Assembly: GCF_000184345.1 (NCBI RefSeq)
Contig: NC_017583.1
Span: 1,054,001 to 1,118,000 of the forward strand
Source: Spirochaeta thermophila DSM 6578
GTDB lineage: Bacteria > Spirochaetota > Spirochaetia > Winmispirales > Winmispiraceae
Reading direction: 5' to 3'
DNA length: 64,000 nt
Shown here piece by piece: positions 41,018-48,595 of this stretch (its first letter is position 1; each line of letters opens with the position of its first letter). The notes below the pieces were generated by a model. It did no database searches and had not been told where the DNA came from. It was given only the letters and a program-made list of their open reading frames with translations. Both the position numbers and the translations under genes were made by a program.

Positions 41018-42808
41018 ACTGCTTTTTTTAGTAAGCCAACGGGAATCCTGGGCAACAACGCGCTGTAATGCCTGCTTAGGGTGTCAACGTTACCGTATTC
41101 TCATCCGGAATAGTACTCAGAACGGTACACTATGCACGATGGTTTGCTCGCGTTCACTCCACCACGGCGGTTCTGTATCCGAACTGGACACACCTTCCCT
41201 CAGGATTCCTCAAGGGAACGTGGATACGGGGGATCGGTTTCGGTAAGACCGCTCGTTAGGCCGCAGGCCTGACCAGGGAGCGCATCTGGTTCGGCTGGTT
41301 CTCTCGCACTCGTCCCAGGGCAAGGGCACTCATGACAGAAAACACCAGCGTGAGGTGAACCGACAGTTTCTCCTGCCCCCGGATCGTGTGGAGTTCCAGG
41401 CTAAAGCTTCGATCCAGCCGGCTGTGGATCCGCTCCAAGGCCGTTCGCTTGGCATACTCCCGCTTCCACCGATACGAAGATCGGGCGAGAGGCGTGAAGA
41501 CTCTGCGGTCCGTGGAGAGGGGGATCCGAATACAGGAGGCCAAGGGACAGGAGGCTTTGCCTGCACACTCATACCCATAGTGCACCGCAGGACAGCCGTA
41601 CTTCAACGTGCCCCGCTTCTCTTCAAATCCCCGGTAGGCCATCTCCCGCTGCGTCCCCGTGGCCATACAGACACAACTCACCGTCCCTTGGTAGTCATAC
41701 ACCACATTTCTTGTCCCCGGGACCAGCCTGGTCTGTTCTCCATCTTTCCACAGGTTGCGAATATCGATGACCGGTTTGATCCGGTGCTCGTGCCACAACA
41801 GATCTATCAACGTGCCATCATCATAGCCCCGGTGGCCGTGAACACTTCCGCCGCCTTGAGTATATGCGGCCTATGGCGATCCAGGGACCGAATCAGCTTT
41901 CGCATCACCGGCACCTCGTGCTTTGAGGCCCGACTCACCGTAAAGGCCACCGGCAGTTCATACGCTGTATCCGCAAGGAGGTGCACCGTAAACCCGAACC
42001 ATTTCTTTACCGACTTCTGTACCTCCCCCCGTTCATTCTGATACACATACTCATGACACCCCCAGTCCGCATCGTGCTCCCCTCGCCGGTCTCCGGCACC
42101 CTTCCCCCTTCGACGGGCAACGCTTGCTATCCCCTTCCCATCGGCTCCCAGCCGCCGCCCAAATCCAGGCAGCTCCCGGTAGCACTGATCCACCAGGCTG
42201 GTAAACACCCTTACCAGTGCTTCCCGGATACTCCGCTTCCTCAAGGTGGAAAGAAACCGGCTGTACGCGCTGGCACTGGGTACCGCATCGCTTCCCCGGG
42301 TAGGATCACATCCACACAGGTCCCTCAGTTGCCCGTTCCGCAAGAGCTCCCGGCGTAGCTGCTCGATGCTCGGGTGCTGAAACACTATCCCCGCAACGAG
42401 CGAGTTCCACATCGCCCGTACCGGATATTCATTCCGGCCTCTCCCCCGCCTCTGTTCCAGCTGCTGCATCAGTTCCTCATCCGGCAGGTTCTCCAACACC
42501 AGCCGAAGCCGATGTAAATCCCCCAATGCTTCTACATCGTGCCAGCAAAAAAGTGATTTCTGTGCTATACTTGCCATGGGCCCCTCCGTCGGTTTTCTGC
42601 TACCATGATTCTATCATGGAAAAACCCGGGGGCCCTCTTTTTTGGGGTCAATTTTTCAACTCCGACCTCGTTTTCCCCTTCTATCGCACCGTTGGACCGC
42701 TTTTTTGGGGTAAAATAAATCCCCACCCGCTTGTAATGTCTTTACCTATCGTTGCGTGAAAACAGCGCAAAAGGCTTCTACCCTTTTTGTCTTGACGTAA
42801 TGGGCGCA
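40971..42808 (-). mobile_element. IS1182/IS5-superfamily insertion sequence with frameshifted transposase
   Basis: About 1838 bp, bounded by TGCGCCC and GGGCGCA within near-perfect 47-bp inverted ends. Both flanks carry GTAC, and the reconstructed empty site is the palindrome GTGTACAC, consistent with a 4-bp duplication at a palindromic target. The transposase is broken by one frameshift. Some 240 bp between the left repeat and the transposase 3' end (41018-41255) hold no recognisable feature. Confidence 0.82.
41256..42577 (-). pseudogene. DDE transposase (DUF772/IS1182-like), one frameshift
   Basis: Two overlapping minus-strand frames (41807-42577 and 41256-41810) together make one transposase of about 440 residues. 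The first has an N-terminal DUF772-like domain (NEYPVRAMWNSLVAGIVFQHPSIEQLRRELLRNGQLRDLCG) and the first Asp in RLGADGKGI. It breaks at KAAEVFTA; the other frame continues RGYDDGTLIDLLWHEH. One missing base near 41830-41834 removes the expected Asp of the ADRGYDD motif, probably the second catalytic residue. The element is likely inactive unless translation slips there; no classic slippery heptamer was seen. Confidence 0.83.
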
Positions 42809-42814
42809 GTACAC
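42762..42814 (-). repeat. Right terminal inverted repeat of the second insertion sequence
   Basis: Inverted copy of 40965-41017 with two mismatches over 53 bp. It ends GTACAC, the outer part being the target half-site. Confidence 0.88.
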
Positions 42815-42835
42815 AGAGCCGCAGAGCCGATCGTG

Positions 42836-42864
42836 TTGACATATGGTTTTGTTCATACTACTAT
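42836..42864 (+). promoter_or_regulatory. Promoter of tRNA-Val
   Basis: TTGACA (42836-42841), 17 nt, TACTAT (42859-42864). The predicted start near 42871 leaves an 18-nt 5' leader containing GACG/CGTC half-sites before the mature tRNA. Confidence 0.75.
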
Positions 42865-42888
42865 CGGCCTTGACGTCGATACGTCCAT

Positions 42889-42960
42889 GGGCGATTAGCT
42901 CAGTGGGAGAGCGCCTGCCTTACAAGCAGGATGTCAGTGGTTCAAATCCACTATCGCCCA
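42889..42960 (+). tRNA. tRNA-Val, anticodon TAC
   Basis: 72 nt, no encoded CCA. Acceptor stem GGGCGAT pairs with ATCGCCC, discriminator A. D-stem GCTC/GAGC, anticodon stem CCTGC/GCAGG with loop CTTACAA (anticodon TAC, reading GTA and, by wobble, other Val codons), and TPsiC arm AGTGG-TTCAAAT-CCACT. All stems pair fully. Promoter upstream and terminator directly downstream. Confidence 0.97.
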
Positions 42961-42961
42961 T

Positions 42962-42982
42962 CCCCCCGTGAGGGGGATTTTT
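42962..42982 (+). terminator. Intrinsic terminator after tRNA-Val
   Basis: CCCCC-GTGA-GGGGG followed by A and five T residues, starting two bases after the mature tRNA end. It separates the tRNA from the enzyme gene that starts at 43004. Confidence 0.85.
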
Positions 42983-43003
42983 CATGTGACAAGGGGGCCT
43001 CCC

Positions 43004-43726
43004 ATGAAGAAGGTCGTGCTACCCGTTGCGGGGACGAATGAGACCTACACCCTCCGTCCCTCCAAGATCATTGCCCTGGGACTCAACTACAGGGAGCATA
43101 TTGCAGAGAATATCACCGCTGAGATAGTGAAATCACAGGATCTGCCGGAGGAGCCCATCCTCTTCAACAAGACCCCTAATGTGCTTGTCGGACCCGAGGA
43201 TGCGATCGTACTCCCTGCGATGGCGAGCCGCTATGCGACCCCAGACGATCCTGAGCGCACCGACTACGAGGCCGAGCTCGCGGTGATCATCGGCAGGGAG
43301 TGCAGGAACATCCCTCCTGAGGAGGCCACAGAGGTGATCTTCGGCTACACGTGTTTCAACGACGTGAGCCAACGGAACATCCAGAAGCGGGACAAGTCCG
43401 GCTGGTGGCGTGGCAAGTCTTTCGACACCTTCGGCCCCATCGGCCCCGTGATCGTGCCCGTTCGGGAGATCCCGGATCCCCACGCCCTTCGGATTCAGTG
43501 TCGTCTCAACGGTAAGGTGGTCCAAGACGGGTCCACGGGAGACATGATCTTCAGGATCCCTGAGATCATCTCCTTCATTTCCCGTCATATGACCCTGGAG
43601 GAAGGGGACATCATCGCCACCGGCACCCCGCAGGGGGTGGGTCCCCTCCATCCAGGGGATGTGGTGGAAGTGGAGATAGAGGGAATCGGCGTACTCCGCA
43701 ACCCTGTGGTGGCGGAAACGTCCTGA
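43004..43726 (+). CDS. Fumarylacetoacetate hydrolase (FAH) family protein
   Basis: A 240-residue FAH-fold enzyme. KIIALGLNYREH, PILFNKTPNVLVGPEDAIVLP, DYEAELAVIIGRECRNIPPEEA, GYTCFNDVSQRNIQK and KSFDTFGPIGPVIV are the family's metal- and substrate-site motifs. Members act as acylpyruvate hydrolases, oxaloacetate decarboxylases or hydroxymuconate isomerases, so the substrate cannot be assigned. ATG 43004 is chosen because AAGGGGG lies just upstream; the frame is open 12 codons further, but that part overlaps the tRNA terminator. Confidence 0.9.
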   Translation: MKKVVLPVAGTNETYTLRPSKIIALGLNYREHIAENITAEIVKSQDLPEEPILFNKTPNVLVGPEDAIVLPAMASRYATPDDPERTDYEAELAVIIGRECRNIPPEEATEVIFGYTCFNDVSQRNIQKRDKSGWWRGKSFDTFGPIGPVIVPVREIPDPHALRIQCRLNGKVVQDGSTGDMIFRIPEIISFISRHMTLEEGDIIATGTPQGVGPLHPGDVVEVEIEGIGVLRNPVVAETS

Positions 43727-43747
43727 GTGTATCCGCGTTGCGGATAC

Positions 43748-43781
43748 GGCGGTCGCAGCAACCCGCCTCACCAAAACAAGG
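43748..43781 (+). promoter_or_regulatory. PreQ1-I (type II) riboswitch
   Basis: Stem P1 is GGCGG/CCGCC (43748-43752 with 43763-43767), enclosing the conserved loop TCGCAGCAAC, followed by the A-rich pseudoknot tail TCACCAAAACAAGG. This matches the structurally solved Thermoanaerobacter preQ1 riboswitch nearly base for base in loop and tail. The tail contains the AAGGAG Shine-Dalgarno of the next gene, so it should act on translation. An 8-bp hairpin (GTATCCGC/GCGGATAC, 43729-43747) abuts its 5' side. Confidence 0.93.
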
Positions 43782-43789
43782 AGCCTTCC

Positions 43790-44476
43790 ATGACAAACGA
43801 ACTCCTCTGGTGTGCAATGCTCGTTTTCACCTTTGTGTTCGTCATTCTCCTCTACCGGACGATGGGGAAGGCCGGGCTCTTCCTATGGATTCCGGTGAGC
43901 GTGATCATCGCAAACATCCAGGTGGTGAAGACGATCACGCTCTTCGGGCTTACCGCCACCCTCGGCAACATCGTGTATGCCTCCACCTTCCTCGTCACCG
44001 ATATTCTCTCCGAGATTTACGGTACACGGGAGGCGCGGAAGGCGGTGGTGATGGGCTTCGTGAGCCTGCTTGGTATGATCGTGCTCACCCAGTTCGCCCT
44101 TTGGTTCGTGCCCGGGCCGGACGATTTTTCGCAGGAACACTTGGAGGCGATCTTCTCCCTCATGCCGAGGATCGTCCTTGCGAGCCTGGTGGCCTACCTC
44201 GTTTCCCAGTTCCACGACGTGTGGGCCTTTCACTTCTGGAAGGAGCGGTTCCCTTCCTGGCTCTGGTTCAGGAACAACGCGAGCACCATGGTGAGTCAGC
44301 TCCTCGACAGCGCGATCTTCTCGTTCCTCGCCTTTGCAGGGGTGTACCCGCTTGGGGTGGTGGTGGAGATAGCCGTCACCACGTATCTGTTCAAGTGGAT
44401 CGTGGCTGCCCTCGACACGCCTTTCCTCTATCTTGCCGTCTGGCTCAAGCGACGAGATCTCGTCCCCGAGGAGTAG
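43790..44476 (+). CDS. yhhQ: Queuosine precursor transporter (YhhQ/QPTR family)
   Basis: A 228-residue integral membrane protein with about six helices. Family features are ITLFGLTATLGNIVYASTFLVTDILSEIYGTREARKAVVMGF, FRNNASTMVSQLLDSAIFSFLAFAGVYPLG and VAALDTPFLYLAVWLKRR. It imports preQ0/preQ1 for queuosine tRNA modification. ATG 43790 follows AAGGAG, which is part of the preQ1 riboswitch, confirming substrate class and feedback control. The convergent downstream gene ends 18 nt away; GGAGTAGT/ACTACTCC arms span both stops but no U-tract follows. Confidence 0.95.
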   Translation: MTNELLWCAMLVFTFVFVILLYRTMGKAGLFLWIPVSVIIANIQVVKTITLFGLTATLGNIVYASTFLVTDILSEIYGTREARKAVVMGFVSLLGMIVLTQFALWFVPGPDDFSQEHLEAIFSLMPRIVLASLVAYLVSQFHDVWAFHFWKERFPSWLWFRNNASTMVSQLLDSAIFSFLAFAGVYPLGVVVEIAVTTYLFKWIVAALDTPFLYLAVWLKRRDLVPEE

Positions 44477-44494
44477 TGCTCGGTCTCTAGGATA

Positions 44495-45271
44495 CTACTC
44501 CTTCCACGGGAAGAACATGCCTTTGAGGGTCCGTTTGCCGACCCGTTCCCTCTCCTCAATGAGGAGGGTCTCCCATGGGATCTTCTTTCGGTCAGCATCG
44601 GGGTGCGCCTCGAGATACTCGTACTTGTACATACGGAGCTTGAGAGCATCCTGGAGCCATACCATGAGGCCGGCAGGTCCCGGGACGAGGAGGGCGGTGA
44701 AGATGGAGATAAAGAGGATCACCGGGGTCGAGAGGATCAAGACGATGCTCAGGCCCGGATTGTCCAAGGCGAGGAGAAAGGACTTCTTGAGGACTTTCCT
44801 CACCTTCGGTTCTATCTGACAGAGGAGGGGATAGAACCACACGCTCATGAGGGACCACCCGATGAGGGCCCACAGGAGGATCACCATGCCGATGAATCCT
44901 ATGGCGCCTCCCCATGATGCGTAGAAGGGAAAGAAGAATAAGGGGATGAGCACTGCGAGGGCGGTGAGGCCGCCGAAGACGAGGGACCCCTTCCAGGTGT
45001 GCGTGAGGTAGGAGAGGAGGTCGTCGAACGAGGGGGTGCGGTAGAAGGCGATTTCCTTCGCGGCCATGGCGAGCATGCCCAGATAGAGGAAGGTGATGAC
45101 GAGCCCTACCACCACCACGGCGGTGACCACCGGAAGGCCGAGCGGGCTTACCCATTCGGGAACCACGGTCGGGATGGCGAAGGAGAGCAGGAAACCCAGG
45201 TTGAGCACCACCACGGTGATGAGATGATCCCACGTGTCGAAGAATGCCTTTTTGATGAGAAAACCGATCAT
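44495..45271 (-). CDS. Polytopic membrane protein, unknown function
   Basis: A 258-residue protein with about six transmembrane helices (for example HLITVVVLNLGFLLSFAIPTVV, VVTAVVVVGLVITFLYLGMLA and LVFGGLTALAVLIPLFFFPFY). Topology and size are reminiscent of DUF624/YesL-type proteins, but the match is weak. The cytoplasmic C-terminus is charged (AHPDADRKKIPWETLLIEERERVGKRTLKGMFFPWKE). ATG 45271 has no Shine-Dalgarno; a promoter whose -10 ends 6 nt before it suggests a leaderless mRNA. The upstream gene's end lies inside this promoter. Confidence 0.75.
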   Translation of the reverse strand: MIGFLIKKAFFDTWDHLITVVVLNLGFLLSFAIPTVVPEWVSPLGLPVVTAVVVVGLVITFLYLGMLAMAAKEIAFYRTPSFDDLLSYLTHTWKGSLVFGGLTALAVLIPLFFFPFYASWGGAIGFIGMVILLWALIGWSLMSVWFYPLLCQIEPKVRKVLKKSFLLALDNPGLSIVLILSTPVILFISIFTALLVPGPAGLMVWLQDALKLRMYKYEYLEAHPDADRKKIPWETLLIEERERVGKRTLKGMFFPWKE

Positions 45272-45277
45272 GGTCTT

Positions 45278-45306
45278 ACTATAGAGGGTAGGGCTCACCG
45301 GGGCAA
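45278..45306 (-). promoter_or_regulatory. Promoter giving a probably leaderless mRNA
   Basis: Minus strand TTGCCC (45306-45301), 17 nt, TATAGT (45283-45278). Six bases separate the -10 box from ATG 45271, so transcription should begin at or next to the start codon. Confidence 0.6.
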
Positions 45307-46809
45307 GAGGTCGAAGAGGGCGAGCGGCGGGTGTTTGAGGGAGCTCTCCTCCCATGTATAGAGGAGGAGTCTCCCCGTCCTGTAGTATATCTCCTGGCGG
45401 AAGACGTCCTGGATGAACCTGAAGGCGGGGGGAAGGACGAACTCCGTGACCACGTGACCGAGTCTCCTAAGCCCTTGTATGCCTTGCCGCAGGATGCCCA
45501 CCTTTCGGAGGAGACCGAACTGTCTGAGGTTGCCGGTGACCACGTCCATGGCGGTCTTCACCGGGGGACGTTGTATGGTCTCCTGGACACCCACGATGAA
45601 TTCCACCGTGATGCTTCCTGAGAGGAATTTCCCGCCGGGGATGCCGTAGAGGAGACTCAGGAGGAGCACGGAGAGGGCGTGTGCTCCTGTGAGCAGGTGG
45701 CCGATCCTGATGTGGAAGAGGGGTTCCACTCCGCTGGGGGCGTAGAGGGATCCCGTCCGGGAGTAGATGAGGAGGAGTTCGTCGAGATAGGAGCGGCTCT
45801 CCTGCGGGGGGATGATCATCTCTTGATAGGCCTTGCCCGCGGAGTGGAGGAGGGACTGCAGGGTGGTGGAGAGGTGTTGAAAGAACGAAGGAGCTTCCCT
45901 GTGGGTGAACACGGGGTCCTCGGGGAGTCCTATCTCCTTGAGTGTGCGCTGGTAGGTCTCGAGAGCCTCCGGAAAGATGGGGGTGGTTTCCGATTTCCAG
46001 AAGGTGGCGAGTCGCTCCTCTATGCGCCTCGCCTGTTCGCGTAGGGTCTGGGGAGAGAGCTTCTCTATCCGATCGGATATGAGGGGGTTCTTCCGACCGT
46101 AGAGGAAGAGGCCGTAGTAGGAGATCTGGTAGAGGAGGGAGGCGTAGAAGAGCCGGTACATTCCCTCGATGAGGAGACTCGAGACGGTCGAGCGTATGCT
46201 GTAGAGGAGGATCGCCGGTAGTCCTATCACCGGAAAGGCGAGGAGGAGAAAGGTGAGTGCGATGATCTTTCCGAGGATGCGGCTCCTCCAGAGTATCCTG
46301 ATCGGTTTCCACTTCATGAGGGCGGAGTAGAAGGCCTGGACGTGACGGGTGCGGTAGAACCAGATGAGCCTGATCCTCTTGATGGTGGAGAACCACAGGG
46401 TCTTCCTGCTCCTGAGGATGAGGTCGTCGAGGGCGAGGTAGGTGCATTCGAGGAGTCTCCTGATGGAGAAGGAGTAGCGGAGGGTCCGGGGAGTTCGTGA
46501 CCGTTCGATGTCGGGGTGGTAGTGCGTTTCGATGGTGAGGAGAAGTTCCTTGATGTCCTGCAGGAGGTTGAACGGAAGGAGGGAGTAGGTCTTTATTCTC
46601 TCTCGGATGTACTGTTCCATCTTATGAAGGAGGATCCGGTCTTCCTCGTTCCATCCCGTCTCCAGTCGGGACTCCGCCAGGGGAAAGAACTTCCTCCTCG
46701 CCCTCAGGAGGACCACGGTGCTCACCAGGAACCGCATGAGGAGGGGGATGAGGAGGAGCGGAAGGGCGATGAGGAAGGAGTAGAGGAAGATCGTGATGAA
46801 CGACTCCAT
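45295..46809 (-). CDS. Large membrane protein, unknown function
   Basis: A 504-residue protein of unrecognised family. It begins with a transmembrane helix (ITIFLYSFLIALPLLLIPLLMRFLVSTVVLL), has a central hydrophobic region (about 178-235: GKIIALTFLLLAFPVIGLPAILLYSI) and a third hydrophobic stretch near 375-395 (HALSVLLLSLLYGI). The stretches between are basic or helical and probably cytoplasmic. ATG 46809 has no Shine-Dalgarno (it follows TCCCCC), and the promoter lies directly upstream, as for the next minus-strand gene. The two may act together. Confidence 0.72.
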   Translation of the reverse strand: MESFITIFLYSFLIALPLLLIPLLMRFLVSTVVLLRARRKFFPLAESRLETGWNEEDRILLHKMEQYIRERIKTYSLLPFNLLQDIKELLLTIETHYHPDIERSRTPRTLRYSFSIRRLLECTYLALDDLILRSRKTLWFSTIKRIRLIWFYRTRHVQAFYSALMKWKPIRILWRSRILGKIIALTFLLLAFPVIGLPAILLYSIRSTVSSLLIEGMYRLFYASLLYQISYYGLFLYGRKNPLISDRIEKLSPQTLREQARRIEERLATFWKSETTPIFPEALETYQRTLKEIGLPEDPVFTHREAPSFFQHLSTTLQSLLHSAGKAYQEMIIPPQESRSYLDELLLIYSRTGSLYAPSGVEPLFHIRIGHLLTGAHALSVLLLSLLYGIPGGKFLSGSITVEFIVGVQETIQRPPVKTAMDVVTGNLRQFGLLRKVGILRQGIQGLRRLGHVVTEFVLPPAFRFIQDVFRQEIYYRTGRLLLYTWEESSLKHPPLALFDLLPR

Positions 46810-46815
46810 GGGGGA

Positions 46816-46844
46816 AGCCTAGGGAAAAGGTGAAGGTTCTTCAA
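46816..46844 (-). promoter_or_regulatory. Weak promoter at leaderless spacing
   Basis: Minus strand TTGAAG (46844-46839), 17 nt, TAGGCT (46821-46816), 6 nt before ATG 46809. The -10 matches consensus at only three positions; geometry and lack of a ribosome-binding site support it. Confidence 0.4.
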
Positions 46845-46902
46845 GACTTGCACAGCCGAGCGTTTTACAGTAATGTGGAATGTGAGAGCAGGAATGTCAG
46901 GT

Positions 46903-47832
46903 ATGAGAGTGGCGGTGTTCTTTCACCCGGGGGACGAGGAGATTGCCACGAAGGTGCTCAGGGTGATGAAGGATCTGGGCATCTCGGGAGCGGCTTACAG
47001 GATCCATCCTTGGTGGAAGGATGATGCGGCGGACAGGCTCCTCGGCGTGCTCAATGCGAGTACGCACATCCTTCTGGTCGTCCCCCCCTCCATAGACGAG
47101 CGGAGTGGCGATCTCTCCTGGTTGTTCTTCCTCGCCGGTTTCTGCGTGGCCAAGACCCGATACGTCTACTATCTCGTGCTCGAAGGGAGGGTGCACGTCC
47201 CTCCTTTTCTCCGGAGCATCGAGGGGATCACCTCGTTGGAGGGGGTACGCTCGGCGTTCCTTCGTGGGAAAGAGGAGTGGTTGGCCGAACAGGAACAGGA
47301 GAAGGCGAGGCTTTTCCTCAAGGAGCAGGACATTCCCCTCTCCGCGGAAGGGTTCATGGAGTGCGTGAAGAAGGAGAGGATCGAGGCATTGGAGAAGTTC
47401 TTCCTCCTGGGGTTCTCTCCCGATACGTGCGACAGAAAGGGGGTCCCGGCCCTCTGTCATGCAGTGAGGGTGCGATCGCTCGAGATGGTGAACCTGCTCC
47501 TCGCTCACGGGGCCGATGTGAATGCGGTCTCCGGCGACAGGGGGAACACCGCGATCATGGATGCGGCCGCGGACGGCAACAGGGAGATCGTGGTGCGTCT
47601 CCTCCAGGAGGACCCGGACCTCGACGTGCAGAGCAAGAACGGGCAGACGGCGCTCATCCTTGCCATCGGTCAGGGGGCCCTCGATATCGCCGAGCTGCTG
47701 GTGGACCGGGGCGCGGATGTCACGCTGAGGGATTCGCTCGGGATGACTGCCCGCAGGTATGCAGAGCTCTTCCGCTATCACGATCTCGCACGGAAGATCA
47801 AGGAGAGGGAATATGACTTCCAGAAGGCGTGA
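46903..47832 (+). CDS. TIR-like domain plus ankyrin-repeat protein
   Basis: A 309-residue soluble protein. Residues 1-125 have a flavodoxin/TIR-like pattern: MRVAVFFHPGDEEIATKVLRVMKDLGI, then STHILLVVPPSIDERSGDLSWLFFLAGFCVA as in TIR domains. The glutamate expected after the tryptophan in NAD-cleaving TIRs is not evident. Residues about 149-285 contain four ankyrin repeats (for example RSLEMVNLLLAHGADVNAVSGDRGNTAIMDAAADGN). ATG 46903 is preferred because AGGA lies 9 nt upstream; ATG 46873 and 46894 are alternatives. The 3' end overlaps the next gene by 20 nt. Confidence 0.7.
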   Translation: MRVAVFFHPGDEEIATKVLRVMKDLGISGAAYRIHPWWKDDAADRLLGVLNASTHILLVVPPSIDERSGDLSWLFFLAGFCVAKTRYVYYLVLEGRVHVPPFLRSIEGITSLEGVRSAFLRGKEEWLAEQEQEKARLFLKEQDIPLSAEGFMECVKKERIEALEKFFLLGFSPDTCDRKGVPALCHAVRVRSLEMVNLLLAHGADVNAVSGDRGNTAIMDAAADGNREIVVRLLQEDPDLDVQSKNGQTALILAIGQGALDIAELLVDRGADVTLRDSLGMTARRYAELFRYHDLARKIKEREYDFQKA

Positions 47833-48595
47833 CGTATCCCCTATCTTCCATCTCCTCATGAAAGACGGCTCGAGCCGGTTCCTCCATCCGTTCAATCGGC
47901 CTGAGGATGTCTTCCTCCTCGAGACGGTCGAGGTGGAGGGCTTCCTCGGGAACGAGCCGGACGTCTCGGCGCTCACGGCTTTCAGGAACCACCTCTACGG
48001 GCTCGTCGATGATGGGGTGAAGGAGTGGGTGCAGGAGAACCGTTTCGTGGTACGTTTTCTCCTCTCGGCTCTCGTGTTCCTTGTGAGCTACTTCGTCCTT
48101 GCCTTTGCCATCAGGGATCCGCTCCCGGTGGTGGACGAGGCGGTGGTTGCGTTCGGACTTTCGGTGGCGACGTTCGTGTTTCTGCTGAGAAGGGAGTTGA
48201 GGTCGTTCGAGGTGCTCGAGCGGAAGGCGCGGCTCAGGAAAAAGGTGGACGGGATCCGGTTCCAGGAGCATCCTTTCCTCAGGAAGGTGGAGTCGGCGCT
48301 CTGGCGGCTCGAGGAGGAGGGGCCCGATGCCCTGGAGGAGGCGAGTCTCCTTCTCAGGGATCGGTCGGACACGGAAGATCGGCTTCTCTCGGATCTGAAC
48401 GCGTTCCTCCGTGGGAGGTTTGCCTCGTTCTCGTGGAAGCTGGTGCGCAGGAGTCTCCGTTCGTATCTGGCGGGGGGAGGGGGCCTGTCACGCAGGGTGC
48501 GGAAGGTCCTTCAGAGCAAGGACGGGCCTTTCTTCCTCCTCCACGTGGCGATCGAGGAGCCGGGCGGAGTGAGGGGAGGTGTGAACGGGCGTTAG
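47813..48595 (+). CDS. Two-helix membrane protein coupled to the TIR-like/ankyrin gene
   Basis: A 260-residue protein of unrecognised family. A soluble N-terminus of about 75 residues precedes two transmembrane helices (about 79-100, VVRFLLSALVFLVSYFVLAFAI, and 108-127, EAVVAFGLSVATFVFLL), then about 130 mostly basic, helical cytoplasmic residues. ATG 47813 lies inside the end of the ankyrin gene, so the two are translated together. Its TAG stop overlaps the stop of the convergent UPF0164 gene at TTAG. Confidence 0.72.
   Translation: MTSRRRDVSPIFHLLMKDGSSRFLHPFNRPEDVFLLETVEVEGFLGNEPDVSALTAFRNHLYGLVDDGVKEWVQENRFVVRFLLSALVFLVSYFVLAFAIRDPLPVVDEAVVAFGLSVATFVFLLRRELRSFEVLERKARLRKKVDGIRFQEHPFLRKVESALWRLEEEGPDALEEASLLLRDRSDTEDRLLSDLNAFLRGRFASFSWKLVRRSLRSYLAGGGGLSRRVRKVLQSKDGPFFLLHVAIEEPGGVRGGVNGR

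Noticed and set aside
44470-44501. GGAGTAGT/ACTACTCC inverted repeat as a bidirectional terminator
   Set aside because: The 16-nt loop and absence of a T-tract on either side make an intrinsic terminator unlikely.
46848-46876. Promoter TTGCAC-N17-TAATGT before the TIR-like/ankyrin gene
   Set aside because: The -10 box matches consensus at only three positions, so it was not listed as a feature.
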